From positions 1 through 9,608 of the forward strand of contig JAUUVJ010000129.1 of the NCBI GenBank assembly GCA_030589605.1: a DNA stretch of 9,608 bases, given 5' to 3'. Positions 1-6,257 of the stretch are shown in pieces. The position numbers and the translations under genes are program-made. Source of the DNA: Candidatus Hodarchaeota archaeon. Its GTDB lineage: Archaea > Asgardarchaeota > Heimdallarchaeia > Hodarchaeales > Hodarchaeaceae. The notes under the pieces were generated by a model. It made no database searches, had not been told where the DNA came from, and saw nothing but the letters and a program-made list of their open reading frames with translations. Positions within the stretch are counted from its first letter, which is position 1. Every line of letters starts with the position of its first letter.

Positions 1-131
1 AATCCAGTAAATTCTTTAATGAATTTGACCTTAACCTTACTTTCAGTTTGTTCAAATTTCAATCTTGCTAGCTCAGATACTAGTTCAGATTGTTCAAAGG
101 CTAGACCTGTAGATTCAGAAGATTTAAACAA
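1..131 (-). CDS. Hypothetical protein, N-terminal part (runs off left edge)
   Basis: An open frame on the minus strand continues to the left edge with no stop. About 43 codons are visible if TTG at 131-129 is the start; there is no ATG. A GAAGG-like ribosome site lies 7 nt before that TTG, and an in-frame TAA at 149-147 bars a longer protein. The visible stretch is rich in Glu, Lys, Ser and Leu (for example SELVSELARLKFEQ) and would form an amphipathic helix followed by a charged strand-like segment. No family is recognised. The start overlaps the end of the neighbouring small frame by 8 nt, as in translationally coupled pairs. It reads more like coding than intergenic sequence, but it could be a gene remnant. 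Confidence 0.35.
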   Translation of the reverse strand, partial: MFKSSESTGLAFEQSELVSELARLKFEQTESKVKVKFIKEFTG

Positions 132-369
132 CAGTGGCCCTTCTTTTTACATTTAGAATTGAAATATTGAAATATTGAAATATTCTTTTTTTTTCTTCTA
201 TTCTTGAATATTGGTCAGTTCGAATTATGTTATACTTCAAAACTTCCGAACAGAAGTTGTATTCTTTACCATAATTGTTATGATAACTTAATAGATAGAA
301 TAATCTATGTTTTTCACTAGATAAGTCTCTTTCAACCATTGATATAAGAGTTTTCTCCGCTCTTGACAA
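124..369 (-). CDS. Small hypothetical protein (81 aa, TTG start)
   Basis: This 81-codon frame starts at TTG (369-367), preceded by AAGAGG with 6 nt spacing, a good Shine-Dalgarno fit. The frame stays open upstream to about position 447 but offers no ATG there. The product is rich in Lys, Arg, Glu, Tyr and aromatic residues, has no membrane segment and matches no family I know. Its C-terminal third is encoded by low-complexity DNA: an A9 run on the coding strand (186-194) and three copies of an 8-bp unit (161-184), which give the repetitive IFQYFNIS stretch. It may be a real accessory gene paired with the frame downstream, or a decayed one. The absence of ATG and the low-complexity tail keep confidence low. 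Confidence 0.33.
   Translation of the reverse strand: MSRAEKTLISMVERDLSSEKHRLFYLLSYHNNYGKEYNFCSEVLKYNIIRTDQYSRIEEKKRIFQYFNISILNVKRRATVV
161..184. repeat. Three tandem copies of an 8-bp unit
   Basis: GAAATATT occurs three times in perfect tandem and is followed at once by C and nine Ts. It lies inside the 81-aa frame. Because 8 is not a multiple of 3, gain or loss of one unit would shift that frame. Confidence 0.85.
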
Positions 370-499
370 AGAATTCCTCTTATAGTTTTTTCTTTCTTTT
401 ATTAAAAATGCTGTAAAATCAGAATTACTATCTTTTATTAACAGAGATCAAAAATATGTTGAAAATATCCTTTTAATTCTGCATTAATCCACAGGATCC

Positions 500-513
500 A
501 TCGTTTTGACGAT
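500..513. repeat. Short inverted repeat just downstream of the orc1/cdc6 stop
   Basis: ATCGT and ACGAT form a perfect 5-bp inverted repeat around a 4-base loop, 16 nt past the stop codon of the initiator gene. It could be a weak RNA hairpin at the 3' end of that transcript. No T run directly follows it in the minus direction, so it is not a convincing terminator. Confidence 0.4.
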
Positions 514-529
514 TTCAAATATTTTTCTA

Positions 530-1750
530 TCAGGTCATTTGGAATCGCTCTGAAAGGAATACTTCAATTCGCTCAATTAATACTGCTGCAGGTACATCGT
601 GGATCGTTAACCGTGCACGTACTCCCTTTCTTCCTTTAACCCCTTTAGTTACCTTTCCTAGTATACCTATAGTTTCTAGGGTTGATAAATAATTTCGAAA
701 AGCTGCTTCACCATTTGGTCGCACGTTTAACTCTTCACAAATTATACGATAGTTCTTGAATGAATGCTCAATCGTTGTTGCTGTTATTCCCTTGTGATGT
801 AAACGTCTTGCAATAGCCAGAGCCGTGAATAACTCATGAGTTTTTAATTCTTCAAGTATATCAGCTCTCATTTCTGGAAAAACATCATTCTTTGCTCTTC
901 TAATCATTTCAGGTGATATTTCATCTAACCGTCTCTGATCAGCACCACGTCCCGATCTATAAAGTGTCTCGATTCCATGACGCAAGTTTTTTGTTTGATC
1001 AGAAATCTCTGCAACCATATCTAAAATTTCTTCTGAAAGAGCGGCTGATTTAAAGGCTAAATTTGCACGATAGCTGAGAATTTCACGTGTTTCTTCAAGT
1101 GTATAGGGGTGGAATTGTAAAACATCAGCAATTCTCTGAGAAACCATGGATGAAAGGGTCACCTTCCATTCTGTGGGACGACTAATCATGATAAGGGAAA
1201 TGCGATGTTCGGATCCAAACTCTTCAGGAAGATGTATAAATCCTCGAATATCTCTTTGTGGTAGTACACTCACTTCATCCAGAATTAAAATCAGATATGC
1301 TTGTTCTGAATTCAACCGACGAATTAAAATATCAGTAGATTCTTCATCACTGAACCCTCTGGATGCTACTCCGAATCTATCTCTCAAAAAACTACGAAGT
1401 ATTGAAGTTTTTGTTCTGGTTGTCCAACAATTCTTATAATCAGTATAGAGCTTTATATGATACTTTTCTGCCATTGATTGAATATTAGATACGGTGTACC
1501 TAGAAGTTACAGTTTTTCCTACACCAGCGGGTCCAGTTAGAGCTATGTTCGTTGAAAATCCTTCTGAACCTCCACTTTTTGTTAAAAATAGGGGTCTGAA
1601 ATTTTGTGATATTCTACGGATTTTTTCTTCTCTATACTTAAGGTTTTCAGGTATATACGACTGATTAAGAGTGGTTTCTCCTCCTTCCTTAAAAACTGAT
1701 GAAGAAAATAAAGCATCTTGAATTATATCAACAGGTTTTTTATCATTCAT
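530..1750 (-). CDS. cdc6: Orc1/Cdc6 family AAA+ replication initiator
   Basis: This 406-aa protein, a normal length for archaeal Orc1/Cdc6, should bind origin DNA and help load the MCM helicase. The AAA+ core has Walker A GPAGVGKT (73-80), a conserved YKNCWTTRT stretch (105-113) and Walker B LILILDEV (153-160). The segment SMVSQRIADVLQFHPYTLEETREIL (201-225) matches the family's post-sensor-1 region, and sensor 2 is around NLRHGIE (255-261). The C-terminal 110 residues fit the winged-helix DNA-binding domain. Sensor 1 reads LIMISRPTEW (186-195), where the family usually has I-S-N-D, so the polar Asn is replaced by Arg. This suggests a divergent paralogue. The start is ATG with only a weak ribosome site. 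The gene lies 130 bp downstream of the deacetylase on the same strand and has its own TATA-like box. No recognisable origin boxes flank it. Confidence 0.93.
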   Translation of the reverse strand: MNDKKPVDIIQDALFSSSVFKEGGETTLNQSYIPENLKYREEKIRRISQNFRPLFLTKSGGSEGFSTNIALTGPAGVGKTVTSRYTVSNIQSMAEKYHIKLYTDYKNCWTTRTKTSILRSFLRDRFGVASRGFSDEESTDILIRRLNSEQAYLILILDEVSVLPQRDIRGFIHLPEEFGSEHRISLIMISRPTEWKVTLSSMVSQRIADVLQFHPYTLEETREILSYRANLAFKSAALSEEILDMVAEISDQTKNLRHGIETLYRSGRGADQRRLDEISPEMIRRAKNDVFPEMRADILEELKTHELFTALAIARRLHHKGITATTIEHSFKNYRIICEELNVRPNGEAAFRNYLSTLETIGILGKVTKGVKGRKGVRARLTIHDVPAAVLIERIEVFLSERFQMT

Positions 1751-1791
1751 AAATCATAAACTCTCATGTATTTCAAACAATACTTATACGA

Positions 1792-1800
1792 ATATTTTAA
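1792..1800 (-). promoter_or_regulatory. TATA-like box for orc1/cdc6
   Basis: On the minus strand TTAAAATAT lies about 42-50 nt upstream of the ATG. That spacing would give a start of transcription near 1770 and a leader of about 20 nt. The AT-rich background makes chance matches common. Confidence 0.35.
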
Positions 1801-1880
1801 CCGATAAATGATGTGTGTTTGTTCTCTCTTATTTACATAGATTATTCCTTTAAAGTTGATTATAATTACACAATTATTTA

Positions 1881-3071
1881 CTATTTTTGTTGAAAGCTTT
1901 CACAATTTTTCCAAACTGATGTTTCTCTGATTTCTTCCTTTAGCACTTGGAGATATTGATTGTTTGCTTCTTCAATAAGAATGTGTTGTTCGATTCTTTT
2001 AGGGTCAATTGGTTCATCTTTTAATTGTAAACTAGTTTTTATCCCAAATTCCTTCTGACAATAATCGACCCATCCAATTGGAGATTCATCTGGTATTTTA
2101 AACCCTGTTACACCTGCAAATGAAGCTAACCACACACGAGCAACTGAATCTGGGTTATATCCTCCACCACCTAACATTAATAATTTACCTTGGGCTTTAC
2201 TCTTATTTGTCAGTTCTGCAATACGTCTTCCTAAATAATGATATGCTTCCGTTGTTAAAGTCAAATGCCCTAGTATATCTCTAAAATGACCATCTGCTCC
2301 ACATTGCCAAATTACAAACTCTGGATCATATGTTTCCCAAATACAAGGAATTACCTGTTCAAACAATCTAATATAAAGGTCATCCCATGTTCCTGGATAT
2401 AATGGTAAATTGATCGAATAACCAGTACCTGCTCCGTCTCCTATTTCGTTAGAAAAACCTGTACCAGGAAATATAAATTGTGGTGACTCATGAAACGATA
2501 TTCCCAATACCGTATCTTCGCTATAAAAAGCATCTAATACTCCGTCTCCCGCATGAACATCGGTATCAATATAAAGGATACGTTCTAAACCATACTTCTT
2601 CTGTAAATATCTAATAGCTATAGCTGCATCATTATAGTAACAAAACCCTGCAGCACGATCTTTAAAAGCATGGTGTAATCCCCCTAGTAATGAGAAAGCT
2701 TGTTTCACATCCCCATTTTGGATTCTTTTTGCTCCTTCTAAAGCTCCTCCCACTACTAATCTTGAAGATTCATGCATTTCTGGAAATACAGGGCAATCTC
2801 CACTTCCTAAGCCTAAATTAAGTTGATACCCTCCTTCTTCTTCTGATAATTCCTTCATTGCATCTAAATATTTATGGGTATGAAATAGTTGAATTTCAGA
2901 GTCACTAGCAGGGGAAGGGGTAAATAGATGAATATTTGTAGCTTTCAATATTCCAAGACAATTAAAAAGTTCATATGGAACAAGTAATCGTCTCGGATTC
3001 ATTGGATGAGATTTTCCTAAGTTAAACTCTGTATAACGATTACTCCAAATAAAACCTATCTCATCTAGCAT
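1881..3071 (-). CDS. Histone deacetylase/AcuC-type zinc-dependent deacetylase
   Basis: A 396-aa arginase-fold deacetylase, close in length to AcuC and class I HDAC catalytic domains. It should hydrolyse acetyl-lysine on a protein (histone, Alba or an enzyme) or a small acetylated amine; the substrate cannot be read from sequence. Numbered from the chosen Met, the family motifs are the His pair in GGLHHA (His133, His134), GFCYYNDAA (142-150), zinc ligands in YIDTDVHAGDG (Asp171, His173), the third zinc Asp in QCGADGH (Asp260), and LGGGGYN with the transition-state Tyr305. One deviation is Ala174 after the zinc His, where HDACs usually have a second His. I chose ATG at 3071 over GTG at 3080 because AGGTGA sits 5 nt before that ATG and the GTG is part of this ribosome site. 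It is divergent from the Arf-like gene and upstream of orc1/cdc6. Confidence 0.93.
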   Translation of the reverse strand: MLDEIGFIWSNRYTEFNLGKSHPMNPRRLLVPYELFNCLGILKATNIHLFTPSPASDSEIQLFHTHKYLDAMKELSEEEGGYQLNLGLGSGDCPVFPEMHESSRLVVGGALEGAKRIQNGDVKQAFSLLGGLHHAFKDRAAGFCYYNDAAIAIRYLQKKYGLERILYIDTDVHAGDGVLDAFYSEDTVLGISFHESPQFIFPGTGFSNEIGDGAGTGYSINLPLYPGTWDDLYIRLFEQVIPCIWETYDPEFVIWQCGADGHFRDILGHLTLTTEAYHYLGRRIAELTNKSKAQGKLLMLGGGGYNPDSVARVWLASFAGVTGFKIPDESPIGWVDYCQKEFGIKTSLQLKDEPIDPKRIEQHILIEEANNQYLQVLKEEIRETSVWKNCESFQQK

Positions 3072-3076
3072 ATCTT

Positions 3077-3082
3077 TCACCT
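3077..3082 (-). promoter_or_regulatory. Shine-Dalgarno site that fixes the deacetylase start
   Basis: AGGTGA on the minus strand lies 5 nt upstream of ATG 3071-3069. The alternative start, GTG 3080-3078, lies inside this site and has no ribosome site of its own. Confidence 0.6.
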
Positions 3083-3207
3083 AGAAAACTCTATTATTTC
3101 TTTACTTAAAACCTAATTCTTTTTTTAAAACATTTGGAGAGTTATGCAATTATTCATTCACATAAAAAAAACAATTCAGAAATTTTTTAAATCCTTTTCA
3201 ATACATG

Positions 3208-3215
3208 TTTAAATA
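3208..3215 (+). promoter_or_regulatory. TATA-like box for the Arf-like GTPase gene
   Basis: TTTAAATA lies 43-50 nt upstream of the ATG at 3259, which would place transcription start near 3237 with a leader of about 20 nt. It is in the 187-bp divergent region shared with the deacetylase. A weak AGGA lies 11 nt before the ATG. Confidence 0.4.
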
Positions 3216-3258
3216 GTATTATTTGATGTTAAAGTGAAAATATAGGAAATTCAATAGA

Positions 3259-3843
3259 ATGTCGAAAAAAAATGCAAAAATCAGCGTTCTAGGATTAGAT
3301 AGAGCTGGTAAAACGACCATGCTTCAGAGATTAAAAACAGGTCGTTGGATTCCAGATACTACTCCGACTATTGGGATGAATGCGGAAACAATTCAAATAG
3401 GTGACGTTACTTTTTCCGCATGGGACTTAGGTGGTCAATTGCAATTTCGGAAAGCCTTATGGGAGATGTATACAAAGAATTCTGCTGGTTTAATTTATGT
3501 TGTCGATGTAAGCGACCCTGCACGGTATCCTGAAGCTCGGAATAATTTATGGCGTATGCTTAAAATGAATCATTTAAAAGACATTCCTTTAGCCATTTTT
3601 GCAAACAAAATAGATTTAGTGGATTGTACGGAAGAGGATCTAGCTAATTTTATGGGCATAAATAAAAAAATGTCTAGAGTCCTTAATATATTTAAAACAT
3701 CTGCAAAAACCGGCGAAGGGATTCATAAAGGAATTTACTGGCTAGCAGACGCAATTCAGGAAGGTAAACAATCACAAATGGATATGTATCAAATTATATC
3801 ATTATTTGGGATGACTTCAACAGTTTTAGGTAAAATTAGCTAA
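3259..3843 (+). CDS. Arf/Arl-family small GTPase
   Basis: This 194-aa protein has every GTPase signature. G1 is GLDRAGKT (12-19), switch I has Thr37 within TPTIGMN, G3 is WDLGGQ (55-60) with catalytic-position Gln60, G4 is NKID (116-119), and G5 is TSAKTG (147-152). The WDLGGQ motif, the TIGMN switch and the Arf-like interswitch identify the Arf/Arl/Sar branch rather than Ras/Rab. It lacks the N-terminal amphipathic helix and the Gly2 that is myristoylated in eukaryotic Arfs (it begins M-S-K-K), so it is probably soluble or recruited by a partner. About 25 residues extend past the G domain (170-194), ending in a mildly hydrophobic stretch without a Cys prenylation box. The gene is monocistronic and convergent with the proline-rich protein gene. 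Such GTPases are abundant in Asgard archaea; the cellular role is unknown. Confidence 0.93.
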   Translation: MSKKNAKISVLGLDRAGKTTMLQRLKTGRWIPDTTPTIGMNAETIQIGDVTFSAWDLGGQLQFRKALWEMYTKNSAGLIYVVDVSDPARYPEARNNLWRMLKMNHLKDIPLAIFANKIDLVDCTEEDLANFMGINKKMSRVLNIFKTSAKTGEGIHKGIYWLADAIQEGKQSQMDMYQIISLFGMTSTVLGKIS

Positions 3844-3895
3844 TTATTTGACCTTCTTTACCTTAAACTTCATATTTCTGATACTTCATTCTATG

Positions 3896-3914
3896 TTTTT
3901 CTTTACTTTTTTTT
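3896..3914 (+). terminator. T-rich terminator after the Arf-like gene
   Basis: Runs of five and eight Ts (3896-3900 and 3907-3914) in a pyrimidine-rich stretch follow the GTPase stop by about 50 nt. This is the usual archaeal intrinsic-terminator form with no hairpin needed. The second run touches the end of the convergent gene. Confidence 0.5.
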
Positions 3915-4587
3915 AACCTCTCAACTTAAGCCTTCTCTCTGATTGATGTATTGCACGGAGGATTATATCCTTATCTTCTTTGTATAAATTATCACTATTT
4001 TTCAGAAGCCAATGCTTTGCATGATTGAGAAGAGCTGGATCTTTCAACAAATTTGCTTTCAAAAGTATTTTTGCTCCTTGAAACGCGTGATTATTGATAA
4101 TTTCAACAGTTAATTCGGAAGCTAATTCGGCTATTATATGAGATGCCTCGAATTCATCTTTAGCCAGATATGCACATAAAATTGCACAAGAAAAGTTCAT
4201 TGCTGCATTTTCTTTAAATCCAAGTTCCAGATGTTTCCTTCCTGCACCTAAATATACATTTTTAGCTTCCATAAAAATCTTATATTCGATCTCATCCCTT
4301 GATGGACTAGGAGGTTCTTTTACAGTCACTGTTTCTAATATCGCTCCAAATCCTAAGTTTTTTAATTCATCAAGAATATCTCCTGTTATATCATCAGCAA
4401 CCACCATGGATTCAAGTTCTTTTGCTACAGATTGTGAGGATGGTTCAGGGAAAGGAGGTCGTTTAATCATCTGTTGCGGAAAATCTGGAGGTGGAGAAAG
4501 AGTTTCTGGAGGTTCAACTGAGGAGGATAAAGAAGGGGGTTGAGGCAAATCTCGAATTTTGCCTTTTTTCCGTTTTGGTGGTGTCAT
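3913..4587 (-). CDS. Proline-rich protein with helical-repeat (TPR/SNAP-like) C terminus
   Basis: This 224-aa protein belongs to no family I can name. Residues 1-55 are basic, then strongly proline-rich: 15 Pro in the first 49 residues, including LPQPPS, LSPPPDFP and KRPPFPEPS, so this part is surely disordered. Residues 56-95 are a short mixed linker with a second small PPSPS stretch. Residues 98-224 are predicted all-helical. The segment around AGRKHLELGFKENAAMNFSCAILCAYLAKD resembles a tetratricopeptide hairpin with small residues at the packing positions, and a further pair around FQGAKILLKANLLKD continues the pattern. No signal peptide or membrane span is seen. The start is secure: AAGGAG lies 7 nt before the ATG. 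It is convergent with the Arf-like GTPase and divergent from the CYTH operon. A scaffold or adaptor role is inference from this architecture. Confidence 0.8.
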   Translation of the reverse strand: MTPPKRKKGKIRDLPQPPSLSSSVEPPETLSPPPDFPQQMIKRPPFPEPSSQSVAKELESMVVADDITGDILDELKNLGFGAILETVTVKEPPSPSRDEIEYKIFMEAKNVYLGAGRKHLELGFKENAAMNFSCAILCAYLAKDEFEASHIIAELASELTVEIINNHAFQGAKILLKANLLKDPALLNHAKHWLLKNSDNLYKEDKDIILRAIHQSERRLKLRG

Positions 4588-4594
4588 AGATTAT

Positions 4595-4600
4595 CTCCTT
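4595..4600 (-). promoter_or_regulatory. Strong Shine-Dalgarno site of the proline-rich protein gene
   Basis: AAGGAG on the minus strand, 7 nt before the ATG at 4587. It is the best ribosome site in the window, and it shows the gene is translated from a leader rather than leaderless. Confidence 0.7.
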
Positions 4601-4697
4601 GATGAATTAATATATTTAAATTTGAGGTTCTCTAGTTTATCAAAGCAAAGTTGTTTAAAAATACTTTCTCACTCTTAAGAAAATAGTCATTAATTGG

Positions 4698-4705
4698 TTT
4701 AATTT
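4698..4705 (+). promoter_or_regulatory. Possible TATA box of the CYTH-NSUN-Nip7 operon
   Basis: TTTAATTT lies about 31-38 nt before ATG 4736, which would give a very short leader. It is the best candidate in the 148-bp divergent region, but AT-rich background makes it weak. Confidence 0.28.
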
Positions 4706-4735
4706 GATAATAAGGCTTTGGTAGGATGTTAAGTG

Positions 4736-5311
4736 ATGGAAATTGAGATAAAAATCCCCTTAGAAACCTTTTTTTCAACTGATAGCATCATTCCTCATCT
4801 TTATGGAAAACTTGGCAACCCAAATGCGGTAATCACACAAATTGATACCTACTTTCAAAGTCCTATTCGTAATTTTTGGCATTCGGATGAAGCACTTAGA
4901 ATTCGCCAAATTAAATCAAAAAATTCAACAGATAAAGTAGAAATAACCTATAAAGGACCAAAACAGGGGGAATCAATGAAAGTACGTGAAGAAATCTCAA
5001 TTGAAGTCTCAGATCAAGAGAATTCACATGTGATTTTGCAACACATTGGATTTGAAGCAGTTGCTAATGTTAAAAAAGAACGGATAAATTGGTATTACAA
5101 CAACAACACAGTCGTTTCATTTGATAAAGTCGAGAACTTAGGATTCTATCTAGAAATTGAGATTTCATCATCAGATGACGTAGATGAAATCACAAAAAGC
5201 AAAGAAAAAATCACCCAAATAGCAAAGGATATCATTCCTAAATGGGATGAATCCATTCAAGAAAGACGTTCATATTTAGAATTATTAATCCTTAAACAAG
5301 TTAATGAGTAA
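4736..5311 (+). CDS. CYTH-domain phosphohydrolase/cyclase (CyaB-like)
   Basis: A 191-aa single-domain CYTH protein. The family folds into a tunnel that binds triphosphate substrates with metal; members include class IV adenylate cyclases, thiamine-triphosphatases and inorganic triphosphatases. The signature ExExK is at the very N terminus (Glu2, Glu4, Lys6). Further tunnel residues appear as DTYF (37-40), ALRIR (Arg55, Arg57), TYKGPK (Lys73), REE (84-86), KKER (113-116), Asp130 in SFDKVENLG, and YLEIE (Glu140, Glu142). The C-terminal RRSYLELL is typical of archaeal CyaB-like proteins. Which triphosphate it uses cannot be told from sequence. I start it at ATG 4736, not the in-frame GTG at 4733, because ExExK normally lies right after Met. 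It is first in an operon and overlaps the NSUN gene by 8 nt. Confidence 0.9.
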   Translation: MEIEIKIPLETFFSTDSIIPHLYGKLGNPNAVITQIDTYFQSPIRNFWHSDEALRIRQIKSKNSTDKVEITYKGPKQGESMKVREEISIEVSDQENSHVILQHIGFEAVANVKKERINWYYNNNTVVSFDKVENLGFYLEIEISSSDDVDEITKSKEKITQIAKDIIPKWDESIQERRSYLELLILKQVNE

Positions 5312-6257
5312 GGAATACTGTCTTATGAATACTGATTTTATATCTGAAGAATTTATAAAACGATGGGAACATTTTTATGGAAAACCACGAACTAAACTCA
5401 TAACATCTCATCTTAGAAGTCCTGACCCCCGAATAATCACCCCTAATTCACTAAAAATTCGATCTTCCGATTTAAAACGTCAGTTAGAAAAAAGAGGATT
5501 TAAACTTACAAAAATTAAGGATTTAAGAGCATTTATTGTAGAAACTGAACCTTTCAATATTGTTTCCACACCGGAATATCTAGCAGGATTTTTTTCTATT
5601 CAAGCATTATCGAGCCTTTTCCCAACTAAATGTCTTGAACCATCTCAAAATACAATTGTTGTTGATATGACAGCATCTCCTGGAATAAAAACTTGTTTTC
5701 TAGCCCAAAAGATGAAAAACAACGGATCAATACTTGCTCTCGAGATATCTAAAAGTAGAATTCCAGCTCTAAAAGCGAATATTTCACGAATGGGTGTGAG
5801 TAATACGATTATCCTTAATTTTGATGCTACTGAATTCTATAAACTAAATATCCAAGTGGATCACGTTCTTCTTGATGCACCTTGTTCAGGAACAGGATTA
5901 AAACTGAGTAAAAATAAAAGATTAAAACCCAGAATTCTTGATGATATCTATCGTCAGGCAAAACGGCAAAAATTACTACTAGAAAGCGCATGGCAACAAC
6001 TAAAACAAAATGGTACAATGATTTACTCAATTTGTAGTCTAGAACCTGAAGAAGGAGAAATTCAAATTAGTAATTTTCTAGAAAGGCACGAAGAGGATGC
6101 AGATCTTTTATCTCTACCTATCTCGAGTGGTTTCTCTGGGGCAGATACTAAATGGAATAATTCAAGCCATCCTCAGTTAAGAGAGACACGAAGATTCTTT
6201 CCAAAACCTGGTGTTGATGGTTTTTTTATGGCTTTAGTTCACAAGAGGTTACATTGA
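5304..6257 (+). CDS. NSUN/RsmB-family tRNA/rRNA cytosine-5 methyltransferase
   Basis: This 317-aa SAM-dependent RNA m5C methyltransferase has a Rossmann core preceded by about 110 residues of the NOL1/NOP2/Sun N-terminal region. Motif I is VVDMTASPGIKT (119-130), slightly off the usual D-x-C-A-A-P-G-G-K-T. Motif IV is DAPCSGTG with Cys194, which releases product. Motif VI is YSICSLEPEEGE with Cys244, the expected catalytic nucleophile. Near the C terminus RRFFPKPGVDGFFMA (296-310) is the conserved closing motif. Both cysteines are present, so the enzyme should be active; tRNA or rRNA is the likely substrate. There is no PUA domain inside the protein, but the next gene supplies one. The ATG at 5304 overlaps the CYTH stop. 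An ATG at 5325, with AAGGA 10 nt before it, is a possible alternative start, giving 310 aa. Confidence 0.92.
   Translation: MSKEYCLMNTDFISEEFIKRWEHFYGKPRTKLITSHLRSPDPRIITPNSLKIRSSDLKRQLEKRGFKLTKIKDLRAFIVETEPFNIVSTPEYLAGFFSIQALSSLFPTKCLEPSQNTIVVDMTASPGIKTCFLAQKMKNNGSILALEISKSRIPALKANISRMGVSNTIILNFDATEFYKLNIQVDHVLLDAPCSGTGLKLSKNKRLKPRILDDIYRQAKRQKLLLESAWQQLKQNGTMIYSICSLEPEEGEIQISNFLERHEEDADLLSLPISSGFSGADTKWNNSSHPQLRETRRFFPKPGVDGFFMALVHKRLH

Noticed and set aside
124..184. Frame switching at the 8-bp repeats to join the two small left-end frames
   Set aside because: The downstream frame has a TAA at 147-149, below the repeats, so a slip at 161-184 would run into a stop instead of making a fusion.
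448..540. Continuation of the initiator protein past its stop in another frame (about 30 codons open)
   Set aside because: The 406-aa protein already has a full winged-helix domain and normal length, so no frameshift is needed; the extra frame resembles no family.
1146..1439. 97-codon plus-strand open frame
   Set aside because: It is antisense to the AAA+ core of orc1/cdc6, which carries clear Walker motifs, and its product looks like no protein family.
1751..1880. Replication origin next to orc1/cdc6
   Set aside because: Archaeal initiator genes often adjoin origins, but I see no ORB-like repeats (conserved G-rich plus TGGAAA core) in this gap or in 370-529. The ATAATT-ACAC-AATTAT hairpin at 1862-1877 is a single AT-rich palindrome, not an origin box.
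3072..3080. GTG start nine bases further upstream for the deacetylase
   Set aside because: The GTG lies inside the AGGTGA ribosome site that serves ATG 3071, and no other ribosome site precedes it.
5827..6030. Minus-strand open frame inside the NSUN gene
   Set aside because: It is antisense to motif IV and the following helix of the methyltransferase; its hydrophobic look comes from the opposite strand.
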